Shown in pieces: positions 22,689 through 31,668 of a stretch of DNA of 50,902 nt. Made by a program: the position numbers and the translations under genes. This DNA is from Chloroflexota bacterium (GTDB lineage: Bacteria > Chloroflexota > UBA6077 > FW602-bin22 > JAMCWG01), in NCBI GenBank assembly GCA_023475235.1, contig JAMCWG010000023.1:1-50902 (forward strand). The letters run 5' to 3'. Position 1 is the first letter of the stretch. Every line of letters starts with the position of its first letter. The notes beneath the pieces are model-generated. The model was given only the letters and a program-made list of their open reading frames with translations, was not told the origin of the DNA and searched no databases.

Positions 22689-24710
22689 CTAAGCCCTCTT
22701 TAGCTGGGCCGCCAGCGCCGCCGGCTCGTTGACCGGCGCCAGGCAGGCGTAGCCCTGGCACACATAGGCGGTGGGCCGGCCGCCAAGCATCGGACGGTTC
22801 ACCAGGAGCGGCAACTCGGACAGGGGCGTGGAATCTTTAGGGTCGAGGGCCGCAAACACCTTGTTGGGCAGCCAGGTCTTGCATGCTGTGCCGACGAGCT
22901 GCGACGTGCCCGGGTCGTCCCTGGGCCCGACGATGACGATCTCCTTCGGCCGGGACAGGTAGAAGTCCAGCCCGCACAGCCAGTGGCCGAAGCCCAGGGG
23001 CTCCTGCACCATCAAGTCGGCCATCGAGCGCAGTGACTGCGCCCCAATGCGCGCCCACGTCTGATTGCCGGCGAGGATGGCCAGCTTGAGGAGGGCGAGC
23101 GTGGCCGCGGAGGGACCGGACGGCATCGCGCCGTCGAAGGTACTCCTGGGCCGGATGAACAGCTCCAGATGGCCCGGGCCGGTGTCATAGAGCGCGCCGG
23201 CCTTCCCGTTCCAGAACTGCTCAACCATAACCTCTCCCAGCCGGATGGCCTGCTGCAGCCATTTCCCGTCGAGCGTAGCCTGATGGAGGGCCAGCAGCCC
23301 CTCGATGACGGTGGCATAGTCTTGCAGATAGCCGTCAATCCTGGCGACGCCGTCTTTGTAGGTGTGCCGGAAGTAGCCGCCGTCCATCATCGATGCCAGC
23401 AGGAAAGTTCCGTTTGCTTCGGCGGCGGCAAGGTAGTCCTGACGCTGTAGCACGCAGGCGGCCTCGGCCAGGCTTGCCAGCGCAAGGCCGTTCCACCCCG
23501 CGATCACCTTCTCGTCCCGGCCGGGTTTGACGCGCCGCTCGCGCCGATTGAGCAGCGCTTCCCTGGCCTGCTCGATCGTGCTGGAAGCGCCGCTTTGCTC
23601 CTCGCCATCGATGTGCAGGATGTTCTGTCCCGCGAAGTTGCCACCGCTGATCACGCCGAAGATATCGCCGACGACCTGGCCCGGCCCTTGCCCCAGCACT
23701 TCCTTGATCTCCTGGGGCGTCCACAGATAGTACTTGCCCTCTTCCCCCTCGCTGTCGGCGTCCTGGCTGCTGTAGAAGCCGCCCTCGGGGGCCCTCATCT
23801 CGCGAAGCAGATAGTCCAGGGTGCGCTCGGCGATGTAGCGGAACAGGTGCTTGCCCGTGACCAGGTGGGCGTGCACGTACAACTGGCTGAGCAGCGCATT
23901 GTCGTACAGCATCTTCTCGAAGTGGGGGACCAGCCAGCGACGGTCGGTGGCGTAGCGATGGAAGCCGCCGCCTATCTGGTCGTGTATGCCGCCCCTGGCC
24001 ATATTCTCCAGCGTCAAGCTGACCATCGCGAGGGCCCTGTTATCCCGGTTGCGGTGGAAGTACCGTAGAAGGAATTCGAGGGCCATCGGCTGCGGGAACT
24101 TCGGCGCCGTGCCGAAGCCTCCGCTCCGCCGATCGAACGCGCGGGCCAGCCGGGAGTAGGCGCGACTGAGCATCTCCGCTGCCAGCGGCTCGACGGCAGG
24201 CACGTCGGCCGTGCTACGGCTGATAGCCGCCTCCAACTGCCGGGTGTTCGCCTCGATCTCGCCGCGCCGTTGCCGGTATGCCTCGGCGACGGCCCTGAGG
24301 ACATGAGCGAAGGCGGGCAGAGGGGGCCGGTCTTCCGGCGGAAAGTAGGTGCCACCGAAGAAGGGCTTGCCATCCGGCGTCAGGAACACGGTGAGGGGCC
24401 AGCCGCCGCTGCTGGTCATCGCCTGCACCGCCTCCATATAGACGCTGTCCACGTCCGGCCGCTCTTCCCGGTCGACCTTTATGTTGATGAAGTGCTCGTT
24501 CATCGTGCGGGCGATGCCTGGGTTCTCGAAGCTCTCGCGGGCCATGACATGGCACCAGTGACACGCCGAATAACCGATGCTGAGCAGCACCGGCTTGTCC
24601 TCGGCCCGCGCCCGGTCGAAGGCCTCCTCGCCCCACGGATACCAGTCCACCGGGTTATCGGCATGCTGTAGCAGGTAGGGACTGGTCTCCTTCGCCAGGC
24701 GATTTGCCAT
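22689..24710 (-). CDS. YyaL/SSP411-type protein with thioredoxin-like domain
   Basis: A protein of 673 residues of the family with N-terminal DUF255 (thioredoxin-like) and an (alpha/alpha)6 barrel like N-acylglucosamine epimerases. The N-terminus is diagnostic: [20 protein letters not shown], then a CHWCH motif with Cys50 and Cys53, and the [14 protein letters not shown] and [20 protein letters not shown] segments. The barrel covers about 190-560. The length is normal. The biochemical role of the family is not established; the Cys pair suggests redox or thiol chemistry. It is transcribed alone, with its 3' end 4 bp from the aldo/keto reductase. Confidence 0.9.
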   Translation of the reverse strand: MANRLAKETSPYLLQHADNPVDWYPWGEEAFDRARAEDKPVLLSIGYSACHWCHVMARESFENPGIARTMNEHFINIKVDREERPDVDSVYMEAVQAMTSSGGWPLTVFLTPDGKPFFGGTYFPPEDRPPLPAFAHVLRAVAEAYRQRRGEIEANTRQLEAAISRSTADVPAVEPLAAEMLSRAYSRLARAFDRRSGGFGTAPKFPQPMALEFLLRYFHRNRDNRALAMVSLTLENMARGGIHDQIGGGFHRYATDRRWLVPHFEKMLYDNALLSQLYVHAHLVTGKHLFRYIAERTLDYLLREMRAPEGGFYSSQDADSEGEEGKYYLWTPQEIKEVLGQGPGQVVGDIFGVISGGNFAGQNILHIDGEEQSGASSTIEQAREALLNRRERRVKPGRDEKVIAGWNGLALASLAEAACVLQRQDYLAAAEANGTFLLASMMDGGYFRHTYKDGVARIDGYLQDYATVIEGLLALHQATLDGKWLQQAIRLGEVMVEQFWNGKAGALYDTGPGHLELFIRPRSTFDGAMPSGPSAATLALLKLAILAGNQTWARIGAQSLRSMADLMVQEPLGFGHWLCGLDFYLSRPKEIVIVGPRDDPGTSQLVGTACKTWLPNKVFAALDPKDSTPLSELPLLVNRPMLGGRPTAYVCQGYACLAPVNEPAALAAQLKRA

Positions 24711-24918
24711 ATGCTCTTGCTGTCCTCTCTAGCTGGAAGTGGAAGGCGCATCCTCTGGTAGGGCCACCGTGGTGCCTTGCCGCTGTTGGTCGACGGATGG
24801 CCTCGCCGGCGGACGCCGATGCGGCCCGGCACCAGGCCGGTGACCACATAAACAGGGTACAACAAGAGGAAAGGAAAGGCCAGAGGAAATGCTCCGCGGT
24901 TCCACCGAGAATCGAGGG

Positions 24919-24931
24919 CTGTCATCCTGAG
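24919..24931 (+). repeat. Half copy of the TGTCATCCTGAG repeat
   Basis: CTGTCATCCTGAG matches the left end of the element at 17868 exactly. The facing right end is not present; an unrelated hairpin follows at 24954. Confidence 0.55.
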
Positions 24932-24953
24932 CCACCGAGGAATGGCAAAGCCA

Positions 24954-24985
24954 CCACTAGCCGGTCGCAGGCAGCCGGCTAGTGG
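24954..24985 (-). terminator. Hairpin overlapping the stop codon of the small membrane protein gene
   Basis: Perfect 11-bp arms (24954-24964 and 24975-24985, CCACTAGCCGG) with a 10-nt loop. The TAG stop of the minus-strand gene lies in the arm. It is a likely terminator. Confidence 0.5.
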
Positions 24986-25287
24986 AGCTGCGGATAGCCC
25001 GTTAGATGATGCAACAGGTATATGACGCCGACGCTCGCCCAGACCAAGCCGGCCACGAGCAGCGACAGCCGCACCAGACGCTGAGCGACTGCGTCCAGCC
25101 AGATGAAGAGAAGGCCCAGCGGGCGAGACACGCGGCCGATGGCCCAGGTCGCGACGACCAGCCCCAGCGTTGCGGCCATCACCCATAACACCCAGACGAA
25201 CCATTCCTCGTACTTCCCGAGACTCATCCAGATGTAGGTGTTGCCCAGATGAAACTCGGTCATGCTGCCCCACGACCACTTTGTCAT
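24979..25287 (-). CDS. Small hypothetical membrane protein
   Basis: Not recognised. From ATG 25287 the product has 102 residues (MTKWSWGSMTEFHLGNTYIW). Hydrophobic helices lie at about 31-50 (FVWVLWVMAATLGLVVATWA) and 75-93 (LLVAGLVWASVGVIYLL), with a less hydrophobic segment between them. It is rich in Trp. The start was chosen because GGGGG lies 8 bp upstream; the ATG two codons earlier (25293) is only 2 bp from it, and the open frame extends to 25413 without support. It is a single gene between yyaL and ileS, with a hairpin over its stop codon. Confidence 0.55.
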   Translation of the reverse strand: MTKWSWGSMTEFHLGNTYIWMSLGKYEEWFVWVLWVMAATLGLVVATWAIGRVSRPLGLLFIWLDAVAQRLVRLSLLVAGLVWASVGVIYLLHHLTGYPQLH

Positions 25288-25655
25288 CGCCATCACCCCC
25301 TTTGCCGAGCCCCGGGCCCCACCCGTTTGTGGCTTCCGGCAACCCCATCCCAGTGGCGCGTCGCCTTCCCCTGCTTGGCTCAATCCACCGGTCTTCGTTA
25401 GACCAGCTATCATACCTTTATCATACCATAGGATTCTGCCTTCTGCATTTTAACTTTTATTAACCTTACGTTGACGCTGTTCTTCGGAGCGCAACGGTGA
25501 CGGAAAGGCGGGTTCGATCGCAGGCTTCGCCTCGCAGATCTGTGGCGAACGTGGAAAGTCCCCGATCGGCTTGCGCCGGCCGGGGACTTTCCGGGCAGGA
25601 CGTCGAGCTTTCCTCTATGCCGGGGCCTCTTGCGGCCTCACGGCCAGGGCAAATG
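25288..25655. other. Intergenic region downstream of ileS
   Basis: 368 bases without a gene. They hold the ribosome binding site and presumed promoter region of the small membrane protein gene (TATGAT boxes around 25420-25434, minus strand) and the ileS terminator at 25553-25592. Nothing else was recognised. Confidence 0.4.
25553..25592 (-). terminator. Terminator of ileS
   Basis: Perfect 12-bp arms GGAAAGTCCCCG (25553-25564) and its complement (25581-25592), with an inner CGGC/GCCG stem, about 65 bp after the ileS stop codon. Confidence 0.6.
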
Positions 25656-28600
25656 CTACTGCACGCCTCTCCGTTTCACACCTACCCCGATCTCGTGCCC
25701 CTCGATCTTCAGACTCTCGGCGTAGGCGTCGGCGGGTGTCGGCCCGGCCACCAGAGCATCCGACAGCGTCTCCTGGCAGATGTACTCGGCGAAGCGCTCG
25801 ATAATGGCGGCCAGCTCGGGGTCCGTCAGGTAAAAGGTGGTGATGTGGTCCTCGATGCGGAAGTCGGCGGAGCGCCGCATGGTCTGGATGCGGTGCACCA
25901 GCTCGCGCGCCAGGCCCTCCTGCACCAGCTCGGGGCTGAGGGCCGTGGCCACGCCGACCGCATAGTCGCCGTCGAGGGAGACCGCGTAGCCCTCTCGCTC
26001 CCTGGCGACCACCTCGATCTCGTCCGGCAGCAGTGTGTACTCGCCCAGGGTGACTTCCTGCCGGTTGCGGACCAGCCGGGCCACTTCGTCCTGGTTGGCC
26101 TCCCGCAGCAGGCGCACCACCGTCGACATCGCGCCGCGATACTTCGGCCCGAGCAGGTCGATCCTGGGCCGGATGGTGTAGGTCACCAGCGACGAGGCGT
26201 CGGGGACGAACCGCACCCGCTTGACATTGAGCTCCTCCCGCACCTGGGCCTCCAGCTCCTCCAGGGCACTTTCTTCCTCGCGAGAGCGTACCCTCACCAG
26301 TACCTCGCCTATCGGCTGCCGGACCTTGATGCCGGCCTTCTCGCGGGCAGCGCGGCCAAGGCTGGCCACCCTCATCACCAGGCGGGTATCGGCGATCAGC
26401 TTGTGGTCGATGAGGGTGGTGTCGGCCTGGGGCATCAGACACAGGTGCACGCTCGCCTCGGCCCCCTCGTCGAGGGACCGCACCAGGTTTTGATGTATCT
26501 CCTCGCTGACGAAGGGAACCAAGGGCGAGGCCAGCTTGATCACGTCCACCAGGCAGCGATACAGCGTCTGGTAGGCGGCCAGCTTGTCGGCGTCGCTCTC
26601 GCTATTCCAGAAGCGGCGGCGGCTGCGCCGCACATACCAGTTCGACAGGTCGTCCACAAACTGCTGGATGGCCCGCGCCGCGGTCGTCGGGTCGTAGGCG
26701 TCCATCGCCTCGGTCACCGTCTGGATCAACACCTGGAGCTCGGCGATTATCCAGCGGTCCAGGTTGGACGGCATGGCCGGCGGCTGCTGGCCCGGCACGA
26801 AGCGATCGATGTTGGCGTAGGTGACGAAGAATGAATAGGTGTTCCACAGGGTGAGCATGAACTTGCGCACCACCTCGCCGACCAGGTCGACCGAGAAGCG
26901 GCGGGCGTTGCCCGGCGGGCTGGCCGTGAAGAGATACCAGCGCAGTGCGTCGGCGCCGTGGGCGTTCAGTACCTCCCACGGGTCGACCACATTGCCCCGG
27001 GACTTGGACATCTTCTCGCCCCGGGCGTCGAGGATCAGGCCCAGGCAGATCACATTCATATAGCACGGTTGGTCGAAGAGCAGGGTGGACAGGGCGTGCA
27101 GGCTGTAGAACCAGCCGCGCGTCTGGTCGACGGCCTCGCAGATGAAGTCGGCTGGGAAGGAATGCGAGAAGGCGTCGTGATTCTCGAAGGGATAGTGCCA
27201 CTGGGCGACGGGCATCGCCCCCGAATCGAACCACGCGTCGATGACCTCGGGCACGCGCTGCATCGTCCCGCCGCACTCCGGGCAGTCGAAGACGACTTCG
27301 TCGACGTAGGGCCGGTGCAGGTCGAGGTTCTCGGGCAGCTCGGTGCGGGACCGGCGCCGCAGCTCGGCCACGCTGCCGATGCACTCCATCCGCTGGCAGT
27401 TGTCGCAGCGCCACAGGGGCATCGGCGTGCCCCAGTAGCGCTCCCGAGAGAACGCCCAGTCCACGTTGTGCTCCAGCCAGTCGCCGAAGCGCCCCCATTT
27501 GATGTGCTCGGGATACCAGCTAATCTGCTCGTTGCCGGCCACCAGCTCCGCCTTCTTGGCCGTGGTGCGGATGTACCACGAGGTCTTGGCGTAGTAGAGT
27601 AGAGGCGTGCTACATCGCCAGCAGAATGGGTAGGTATGCAGTATTCGCTCGCTCCGGTAGATCAGGCCCCGCTCCTTCAGATCATCGATGATGGAAGGAT
27701 CGGCCTTCTTCGCCGGCACGCCGGCGAAACGGCGTAGCAGGCCGGCGGCCTGCTCGGACTCGTCCAGACGCTGCCCGCGCCACCATATCTCTGCATGCGG
27801 GGTGATCTTGCCCTCCAGGTCGACCGTATGAATAACCGGCAGCCCTCGGGCGCGGCCGAGCTCCAGGTCCACCTCGCCGTAGGCCGGGGCCGTGTGCACG
27901 ATGCCCGTGCCCTCGTCCAGCGACACGAACTCGGCCTCCACGACCTGGTATACCGGCACGCGCACGCCATCCACCTGATGCTGGCCGACCATATCGTACA
28001 ATGGGGCGTATCGCGTGCCCACCAGGTCGGCCCCGGTGAGGACCAGCTCCACCGGGTACGCGGCGCCCAGCACCTTATCGAGGCGGGCGCTGGCCAGCAC
28101 CAGGCGCTCGCCGTCTGCCATGCGCATCAGGCTGTACTCGGCGGCCGGGTCGATGGCCAGCGCCGCGTTGCCTGGGAGCGTCCAGGGGGTGGTGGTCCAG
28201 GCCAGCATATACACCGGCGGGTCCAGCTCGTCCAGCCAGGGGGCTTCCACGACGCGGAATTTCACGAAGACGGAAGGATCGGGGGTATTCTCCTCGTAGC
28301 CCAGGGCCACCTCGTGTGAGCTAAGGGAGGTGCCGCAGCGCGGGCAGTGCGGAGTCACCTTGTAGTCCTGGTAGATGAAGCCGCGCTCCCATAGCTGCTT
28401 GGTGATCCACCATCCCGATTCGATGTACTCGTTGGCGTAGGTGACATAGGCGTTGGCCATGTCGATCCAGTAGCCGATGCGCTCGGTCAGGGCCTCCCAA
28501 TCGTGGACATAGCGGAAGACGCTCTCCTTGCAGCGGGCGTTGAAGGCGGCCACGCCGTAGGCCTCGATCTCGGGCTTGGAGGCGATGTTGAGCTCGCGCT

Positions 28601-28889
28601 CGATCTCCAGCTCGACCGGCAGGCCGTGGGTGTCCCAGCCCCCCTTGCGCGGGACGTAGTAGCCGCGCATGGTCCGATAGCGAAGGATGACGTCCTTGTA
28701 GACGCGCGCCAGAACGTGATGGATGCCGGGCCGGCCGTTGGCCGTTGGAGGGCCTTCGTAGAACGAGAAGCGGGGACGCCCCTCTCTCGCCTCGACCGTC
28801 TTCTCGAAAATCCTGTTCGCTTGCCAGAAGGCAAGCGTCTTTTTCTCTAGCTCGGGGAAGCCTACCTTGCTTCCGACTGGAGTGAACAT
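25656..28889 (-). CDS. ileS: Isoleucyl-tRNA synthetase
   Basis: A class Ia synthetase of 1077 residues that charges tRNA-Ile with isoleucine. The HIGH-like motif is GIHH at 55-58 in PPTANGRPGIHH, and KMSKS is at 626-630. The editing (CP1) domain lies between, and the anticodon-binding domain follows FRYVHDW-type helices after about 690. GIHH and the overall length match the long actinobacterial/eukaryotic-like IleRS form rather than the short E. coli form. The start ATG 28889 (MFTPVGSKVGFPELEKKTLA) is chosen by homology; the frame stays open to 29051, but that segment is the leader with an attenuator and is not coding. It is expressed from its own promoter through a T-box-like leader. Confidence 0.95.
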   Translation of the reverse strand: MFTPVGSKVGFPELEKKTLAFWQANRIFEKTVEAREGRPRFSFYEGPPTANGRPGIHHVLARVYKDVILRYRTMRGYYVPRKGGWDTHGLPVELEIERELNIASKPEIEAYGVAAFNARCKESVFRYVHDWEALTERIGYWIDMANAYVTYANEYIESGWWITKQLWERGFIYQDYKVTPHCPRCGTSLSSHEVALGYEENTPDPSVFVKFRVVEAPWLDELDPPVYMLAWTTTPWTLPGNAALAIDPAAEYSLMRMADGERLVLASARLDKVLGAAYPVELVLTGADLVGTRYAPLYDMVGQHQVDGVRVPVYQVVEAEFVSLDEGTGIVHTAPAYGEVDLELGRARGLPVIHTVDLEGKITPHAEIWWRGQRLDESEQAAGLLRRFAGVPAKKADPSIIDDLKERGLIYRSERILHTYPFCWRCSTPLLYYAKTSWYIRTTAKKAELVAGNEQISWYPEHIKWGRFGDWLEHNVDWAFSRERYWGTPMPLWRCDNCQRMECIGSVAELRRRSRTELPENLDLHRPYVDEVVFDCPECGGTMQRVPEVIDAWFDSGAMPVAQWHYPFENHDAFSHSFPADFICEAVDQTRGWFYSLHALSTLLFDQPCYMNVICLGLILDARGEKMSKSRGNVVDPWEVLNAHGADALRWYLFTASPPGNARRFSVDLVGEVVRKFMLTLWNTYSFFVTYANIDRFVPGQQPPAMPSNLDRWIIAELQVLIQTVTEAMDAYDPTTAARAIQQFVDDLSNWYVRRSRRRFWNSESDADKLAAYQTLYRCLVDVIKLASPLVPFVSEEIHQNLVRSLDEGAEASVHLCLMPQADTTLIDHKLIADTRLVMRVASLGRAAREKAGIKVRQPIGEVLVRVRSREEESALEELEAQVREELNVKRVRFVPDASSLVTYTIRPRIDLLGPKYRGAMSTVVRLLREANQDEVARLVRNRQEVTLGEYTLLPDEIEVVAREREGYAVSLDGDYAVGVATALSPELVQEGLARELVHRIQTMRRSADFRIEDHITTFYLTDPELAAIIERFAEYICQETLSDALVAGPTPADAYAESLKIEGHEIGVGVKRRGVQ

Positions 28890-28916
28890 AGCGTGGCCCC
28901 CTTGGTGGCGCATACG

Positions 28917-28939
28917 AAAACGCCCCTGAAACAGGGACG
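28917..28939 (-). terminator. Attenuator hairpin in the ileS leader
   Basis: On the minus strand CGTCCCTG-TTT-CAGGGGCG (28939-28921) followed by TTTT (28920-28917), 28 nt before the ileS start codon. A terminator so close upstream of a synthetase gene is typical of transcription attenuation. Confidence 0.7.
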
Positions 28940-29135
28940 CTGAACTACTCTGACCCCGCTGTGCCGTGTGCCACTCGGTTTTGACCCCCAGACCAAAGTG
29001 GGTACCTACCCTGAGGCTTAAGGGCCGAGGAGGGTTGCCCCTTCCCAGCACCCCGCCTCGGGAGATCGGCTCCCATGGTTAGAGGTGTTGGCTCAAAACG
29101 TTGTTAAGCATCACGGGCACTGCAGGGCCTCATTC
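28917..29135 (-). promoter_or_regulatory. T-box-like leader of ileS
   Basis: A leader of about 220 nt between the promoter and ileS, ending in an intrinsic terminator. T-box leaders read uncharged tRNA through a specifier codon and an antiterminator. An ATC (Ile) triplet lies in a possible stem-loop bulge at 29064-29066 (GCCGATCTCC on the minus strand). Two segments resemble the antiterminator motif GGGTGGNACCGCG: CAGGGTAGGTACCCAC (29013-28998) and GAGTGGCAC...GCGGGGTC (28975-28952). Both deviate from consensus. CAGGG of the former could pair with CCCTG of the terminator. The assignment is likely from context, but the fold was not computed. Confidence 0.55.
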
Positions 29136-29141
29136 GGCCTT

Positions 29142-29171
29142 ATCATAGCATCGGAAATCGGGGCGAGTCAA
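29142..29171 (-). promoter_or_regulatory. Promoter of ileS
   Basis: On the minus strand TTGACT (29166-29171) and TATGAT (29142-29147) with an 18-bp spacer. It is back to back with the promoter at 29191. Confidence 0.7.
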
Positions 29172-29190
29172 GAAAAACATATGCTGCTCC

Positions 29191-29219
29191 TTGACGCCAG
29201 CCATTCTTCTTCTTACAAT
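29191..29219 (+). promoter_or_regulatory. Promoter of the secreted protein at 29309
   Basis: TTGACG (29191-29196) and TACAAT (29214-29219) with a 17-bp spacer, 90 nt before the start codon. Confidence 0.65.
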
Positions 29220-29308
29220 GAGCGTGCGGTGGCCTCCTTGCGGGAGACCCCCTTGCACTGCGCGTTTTTCATAAGAACAGAGAAGATTCGCTAGACAGGA
29301 GTAAAGAG

Positions 29309-30910
29309 ATGCGCGCCAAAACTGCCCTGTGTCTGGTTGGTATCTTGATTATCATTCTCAGCGGGCTTCCTGCCAGTACCTTCGCCCAGCCCAACGACCA
29401 ACCCAGCGACCAACCCGGCAAGGGATTAGCTATAGAATTGACGCCGGAAGTGGCGGGCGACGATACCATCAAGGTCCACGTCACGGTCCACAACATCGAT
29501 ACCAACGACCTGGGCCCCATTTACGTCACCGGGTTCATCCCTGACGGGGCCAGGCTGGAGCAGTCCTGGGCCGGCAGCAAGGTTGGCGAGAATCAAGGGA
29601 ACTTCGGCGGCAACGCCGTGAACTGGTTCAACAATTACATCAAGTCCGAGCGCCCGCCGGCGGGAAGCACGTTCGTGCCGGGCCCGCTCATCTATCACTA
29701 TGTCCTCAAGGTGCCCACGGGGATGCTGGTCCATGTTTCCGCGCAGGTGCGCTGGGAAGGGGCGAACCGGGGCACCGCGAAAGCGGAGGTGCTCACCTCG
29801 GCCGGCCCGGTGATTACCCCCGGCGTGCAGCCCGCGGCCGGCACCGACTACGCCCTCAGCAACGGGTGGTTCTACAAGCAGGCCAACGGCCAGGGCGGCC
29901 AGGGTGACAAAGGCTTCGCCGTCGTCGACGGCGGCCCGGATGGGGGCGGCGGCACCGTGGCGATGTGGACGGCCTACAAGAACTTCGGTGGGCCGCAGAC
30001 CCTGGGCTATCCCATCTCCCGGCGGTTCAGGGACCAGGTCAACGACACCTTCCAGTACCAGGCGTTCCAGAAGGGTATTATTCAATGGGACTCGGTCAGC
30101 CACTCCGCGCGCTTGGTGAACCTGATGGACGCCCTGCATGATGCCGGCCTCGACCCCCAGTTGGAGCAGAAGATGTACCCGCCGTGGGAGCCCGATAACG
30201 CCGGGGGCGATTTCGCCAAGGCGCGCGAGGAGCGCCTGAGCTGGCTTTCCGATCCGGCATACAGCGACCTGGCGCAGGCATACTTCAGCACGCCCAATTA
30301 TGAGCAACTGCTGGGGCTGCCGGCGGCCCATCCCAAGACCTACGGCACCACCCGCGTGCTCCGGCTGCAGCGCGCGGTGCTGGCGTCTTATAACAACGGG
30401 CCGGTGATTATGGCTTCGATTGGCGACGACGCTAAGAGCTTGGGGTACCTGTCGGGCGACTCGATCCAGCCCCAGGACCCGACTGAGCGCGACCTGGCGG
30501 CATGGACCTTCCGGACCGCCGGCCAAGTGCAGGCAGTTGCCCAGACGACCGCCCAGCCCCCACAGTACAAGTACTACTGGGAGTGGGTGGAGGTCAAGCC
30601 CAATTGTAGCCACACCTTCCTGGAAGGCACGCTGCGGGATGGCTACAACAACCCCGTATACGGCGAGAAGGTGAAGACCTGGAACGACTGGGGCAACGAA
30701 GCCATCAGCATCGCCGGTGCCTGGGGGCCCGGTGGCTGGCAGCGTGACATGGGCGACGGCATCCGACCGGGAACGTGGCACATTCAAGTCCTGAATCCCA
30801 ACACAGGCAACCCGCTCTCGCCGGTCTTCGATGTCCGCTTCACGGATAGCTGCGGCTCCGGCGGCGTGCAGGAGATCATCCTACACCTGCGGGCTTATCC
30901 AGGGTTCTAA
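29309..30910 (+). CDS. Large secreted protein with LGFP-like repeat region
   Basis: An exported protein of 533 residues, function unknown. The signal peptide is 1-27 (ending ASTFAQ). Residues 40-165 look like an immunoglobulin-type DUF11/CARDB domain (VTVHNIDTNDLGPIYVTGFI). The centre (about 190-270) has the pattern FGGPQTLGYPISRRF and FQYQAFQKGIIQWD, similar to LGFP-type surface repeats seen in exported Chloroflexota and actinobacterial proteins, and it partly recurs near 340-375 (LLGLPAAHPKTYGTTRVLRLQ). The C-terminal 110 residues form another beta domain (YNNPVYGEKVKTWNDWG). The start ATG follows AGGAG. It is divergent from ileS. It may be a wall- or sugar-binding protein, an inference from domain type only. 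Confidence 0.7.
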   Translation: MRAKTALCLVGILIIILSGLPASTFAQPNDQPSDQPGKGLAIELTPEVAGDDTIKVHVTVHNIDTNDLGPIYVTGFIPDGARLEQSWAGSKVGENQGNFGGNAVNWFNNYIKSERPPAGSTFVPGPLIYHYVLKVPTGMLVHVSAQVRWEGANRGTAKAEVLTSAGPVITPGVQPAAGTDYALSNGWFYKQANGQGGQGDKGFAVVDGGPDGGGGTVAMWTAYKNFGGPQTLGYPISRRFRDQVNDTFQYQAFQKGIIQWDSVSHSARLVNLMDALHDAGLDPQLEQKMYPPWEPDNAGGDFAKAREERLSWLSDPAYSDLAQAYFSTPNYEQLLGLPAAHPKTYGTTRVLRLQRAVLASYNNGPVIMASIGDDAKSLGYLSGDSIQPQDPTERDLAAWTFRTAGQVQAVAQTTAQPPQYKYYWEWVEVKPNCSHTFLEGTLRDGYNNPVYGEKVKTWNDWGNEAISIAGAWGPGGWQRDMGDGIRPGTWHIQVLNPNTGNPLSPVFDVRFTDSCGSGGVQEIILHLRAYPGF

Positions 30911-31021
30911 CGCCGGCCCGCCGCCGGGATTGCTCGGCGGGGAAGACTTGCTCTGAACGGCCTCGCAGAAGAGGTGAGGGCAAGCGCTGGACCGGTGGGC
31001 AGAGGGGAAGCCCTCGCGAAT

Positions 31022-31048
31022 GTGCGGCCAGGCATTGCCTGGCCGCAC
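31022..31048. terminator. Palindrome between convergent genes
   Basis: A perfect palindrome with 13-bp arms (GTGCGGCCAGGCA) around a central T, between the convergent ends of the secreted protein gene and cheX. It could end transcription on both strands. Confidence 0.5.
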
Positions 31049-31117
31049 TATATGTGTGAGCCACAGCAGCGCCATCGGACGACGCAGGGTCTTTCACTGG
31101 CTTGCCCGAACGACAGC

Positions 31118-31624
31118 TTACTTGTGGGCGGATGCTCCCATCGCCGAGCCAGCTCGTTGCAGGTTATTCGCTGTGAGGGCGAGCTGCATCTCCACAACCC
31201 CGCAGGGCGTCGACAGAGGGATGACCAGCCGGCGGACGTTGAGGGTCGAGATCGTGGTGCCGTTGCCTATGATCACCGCCGGGGGCGTAATCTTGCAGGA
31301 ATGCCCGTCATCGTAGAGGCTGGTGGCCGCGGCGCCCGCGATCACATTGCCCATCTCGGCGACCCCGCTCTGGGCTAACTCGTCCAGCGCTTCCACTTCC
31401 TGGCCCATCAGCCGTGATACCAGGGCCTTGGCAGCATCTTCCGACATGCCGAGGAGCACAACCCCGCGAATGCTTCCCGCAATGCCTACGAAGACGGTGA
31501 CATCCTGGCTCGTGTACGGCACGATCTGCACCGATACCTGCCCGACTCCTATGGGACTGCCGATCTCGGCCTGCAAGACGCTCTGTGCCGACTGGATGAA
31601 TCTGTTTACTATGCCCGCTTCCAT
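31118..31624 (-). CDS. cheX: CheY-P phosphatase CheX
   Basis: A cytoplasmic protein of 168 residues of the CheC/CheX/FliY phosphatase family, which removes phosphate from CheY-P. The active helix shows the S-x3-E-x2-N pattern in SGVAEMGNVIAG (near residue 85). The single motif and the length fit CheX. Conserved features include GSIRGVVLLGMSEDAAKAL and the C-terminal VEMQLAL strand. It is the last gene of the che operon, 44 bp after cheR. It provides signal termination together with CheC. Confidence 0.85.
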   Translation of the reverse strand: MEAGIVNRFIQSAQSVLQAEIGSPIGVGQVSVQIVPYTSQDVTVFVGIAGSIRGVVLLGMSEDAAKALVSRLMGQEVEALDELAQSGVAEMGNVIAGAAATSLYDDGHSCKITPPAVIIGNGTTISTLNVRRLVIPLSTPCGVVEMQLALTANNLQRAGSAMGASAHK

Positions 31625-31668
31625 TTACGATGTTGCCTCCGTGTTGTTCAGTGATCAGGTGCGGCTGT

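Noticed and set aside
25505-25530. tRNA T-arm-like sequence GGTTCGATC
   Set aside because: The flanking bases do not form the T-stem and no acceptor, D or anticodon arms could be found around it.
28890-29051. N-terminal extension of IleRS to the first codon of the open frame
   Set aside because: The extension has no similarity to IleRS and overlaps the leader with its terminator hairpin; the ATG at 28889 gives the standard N-terminus.
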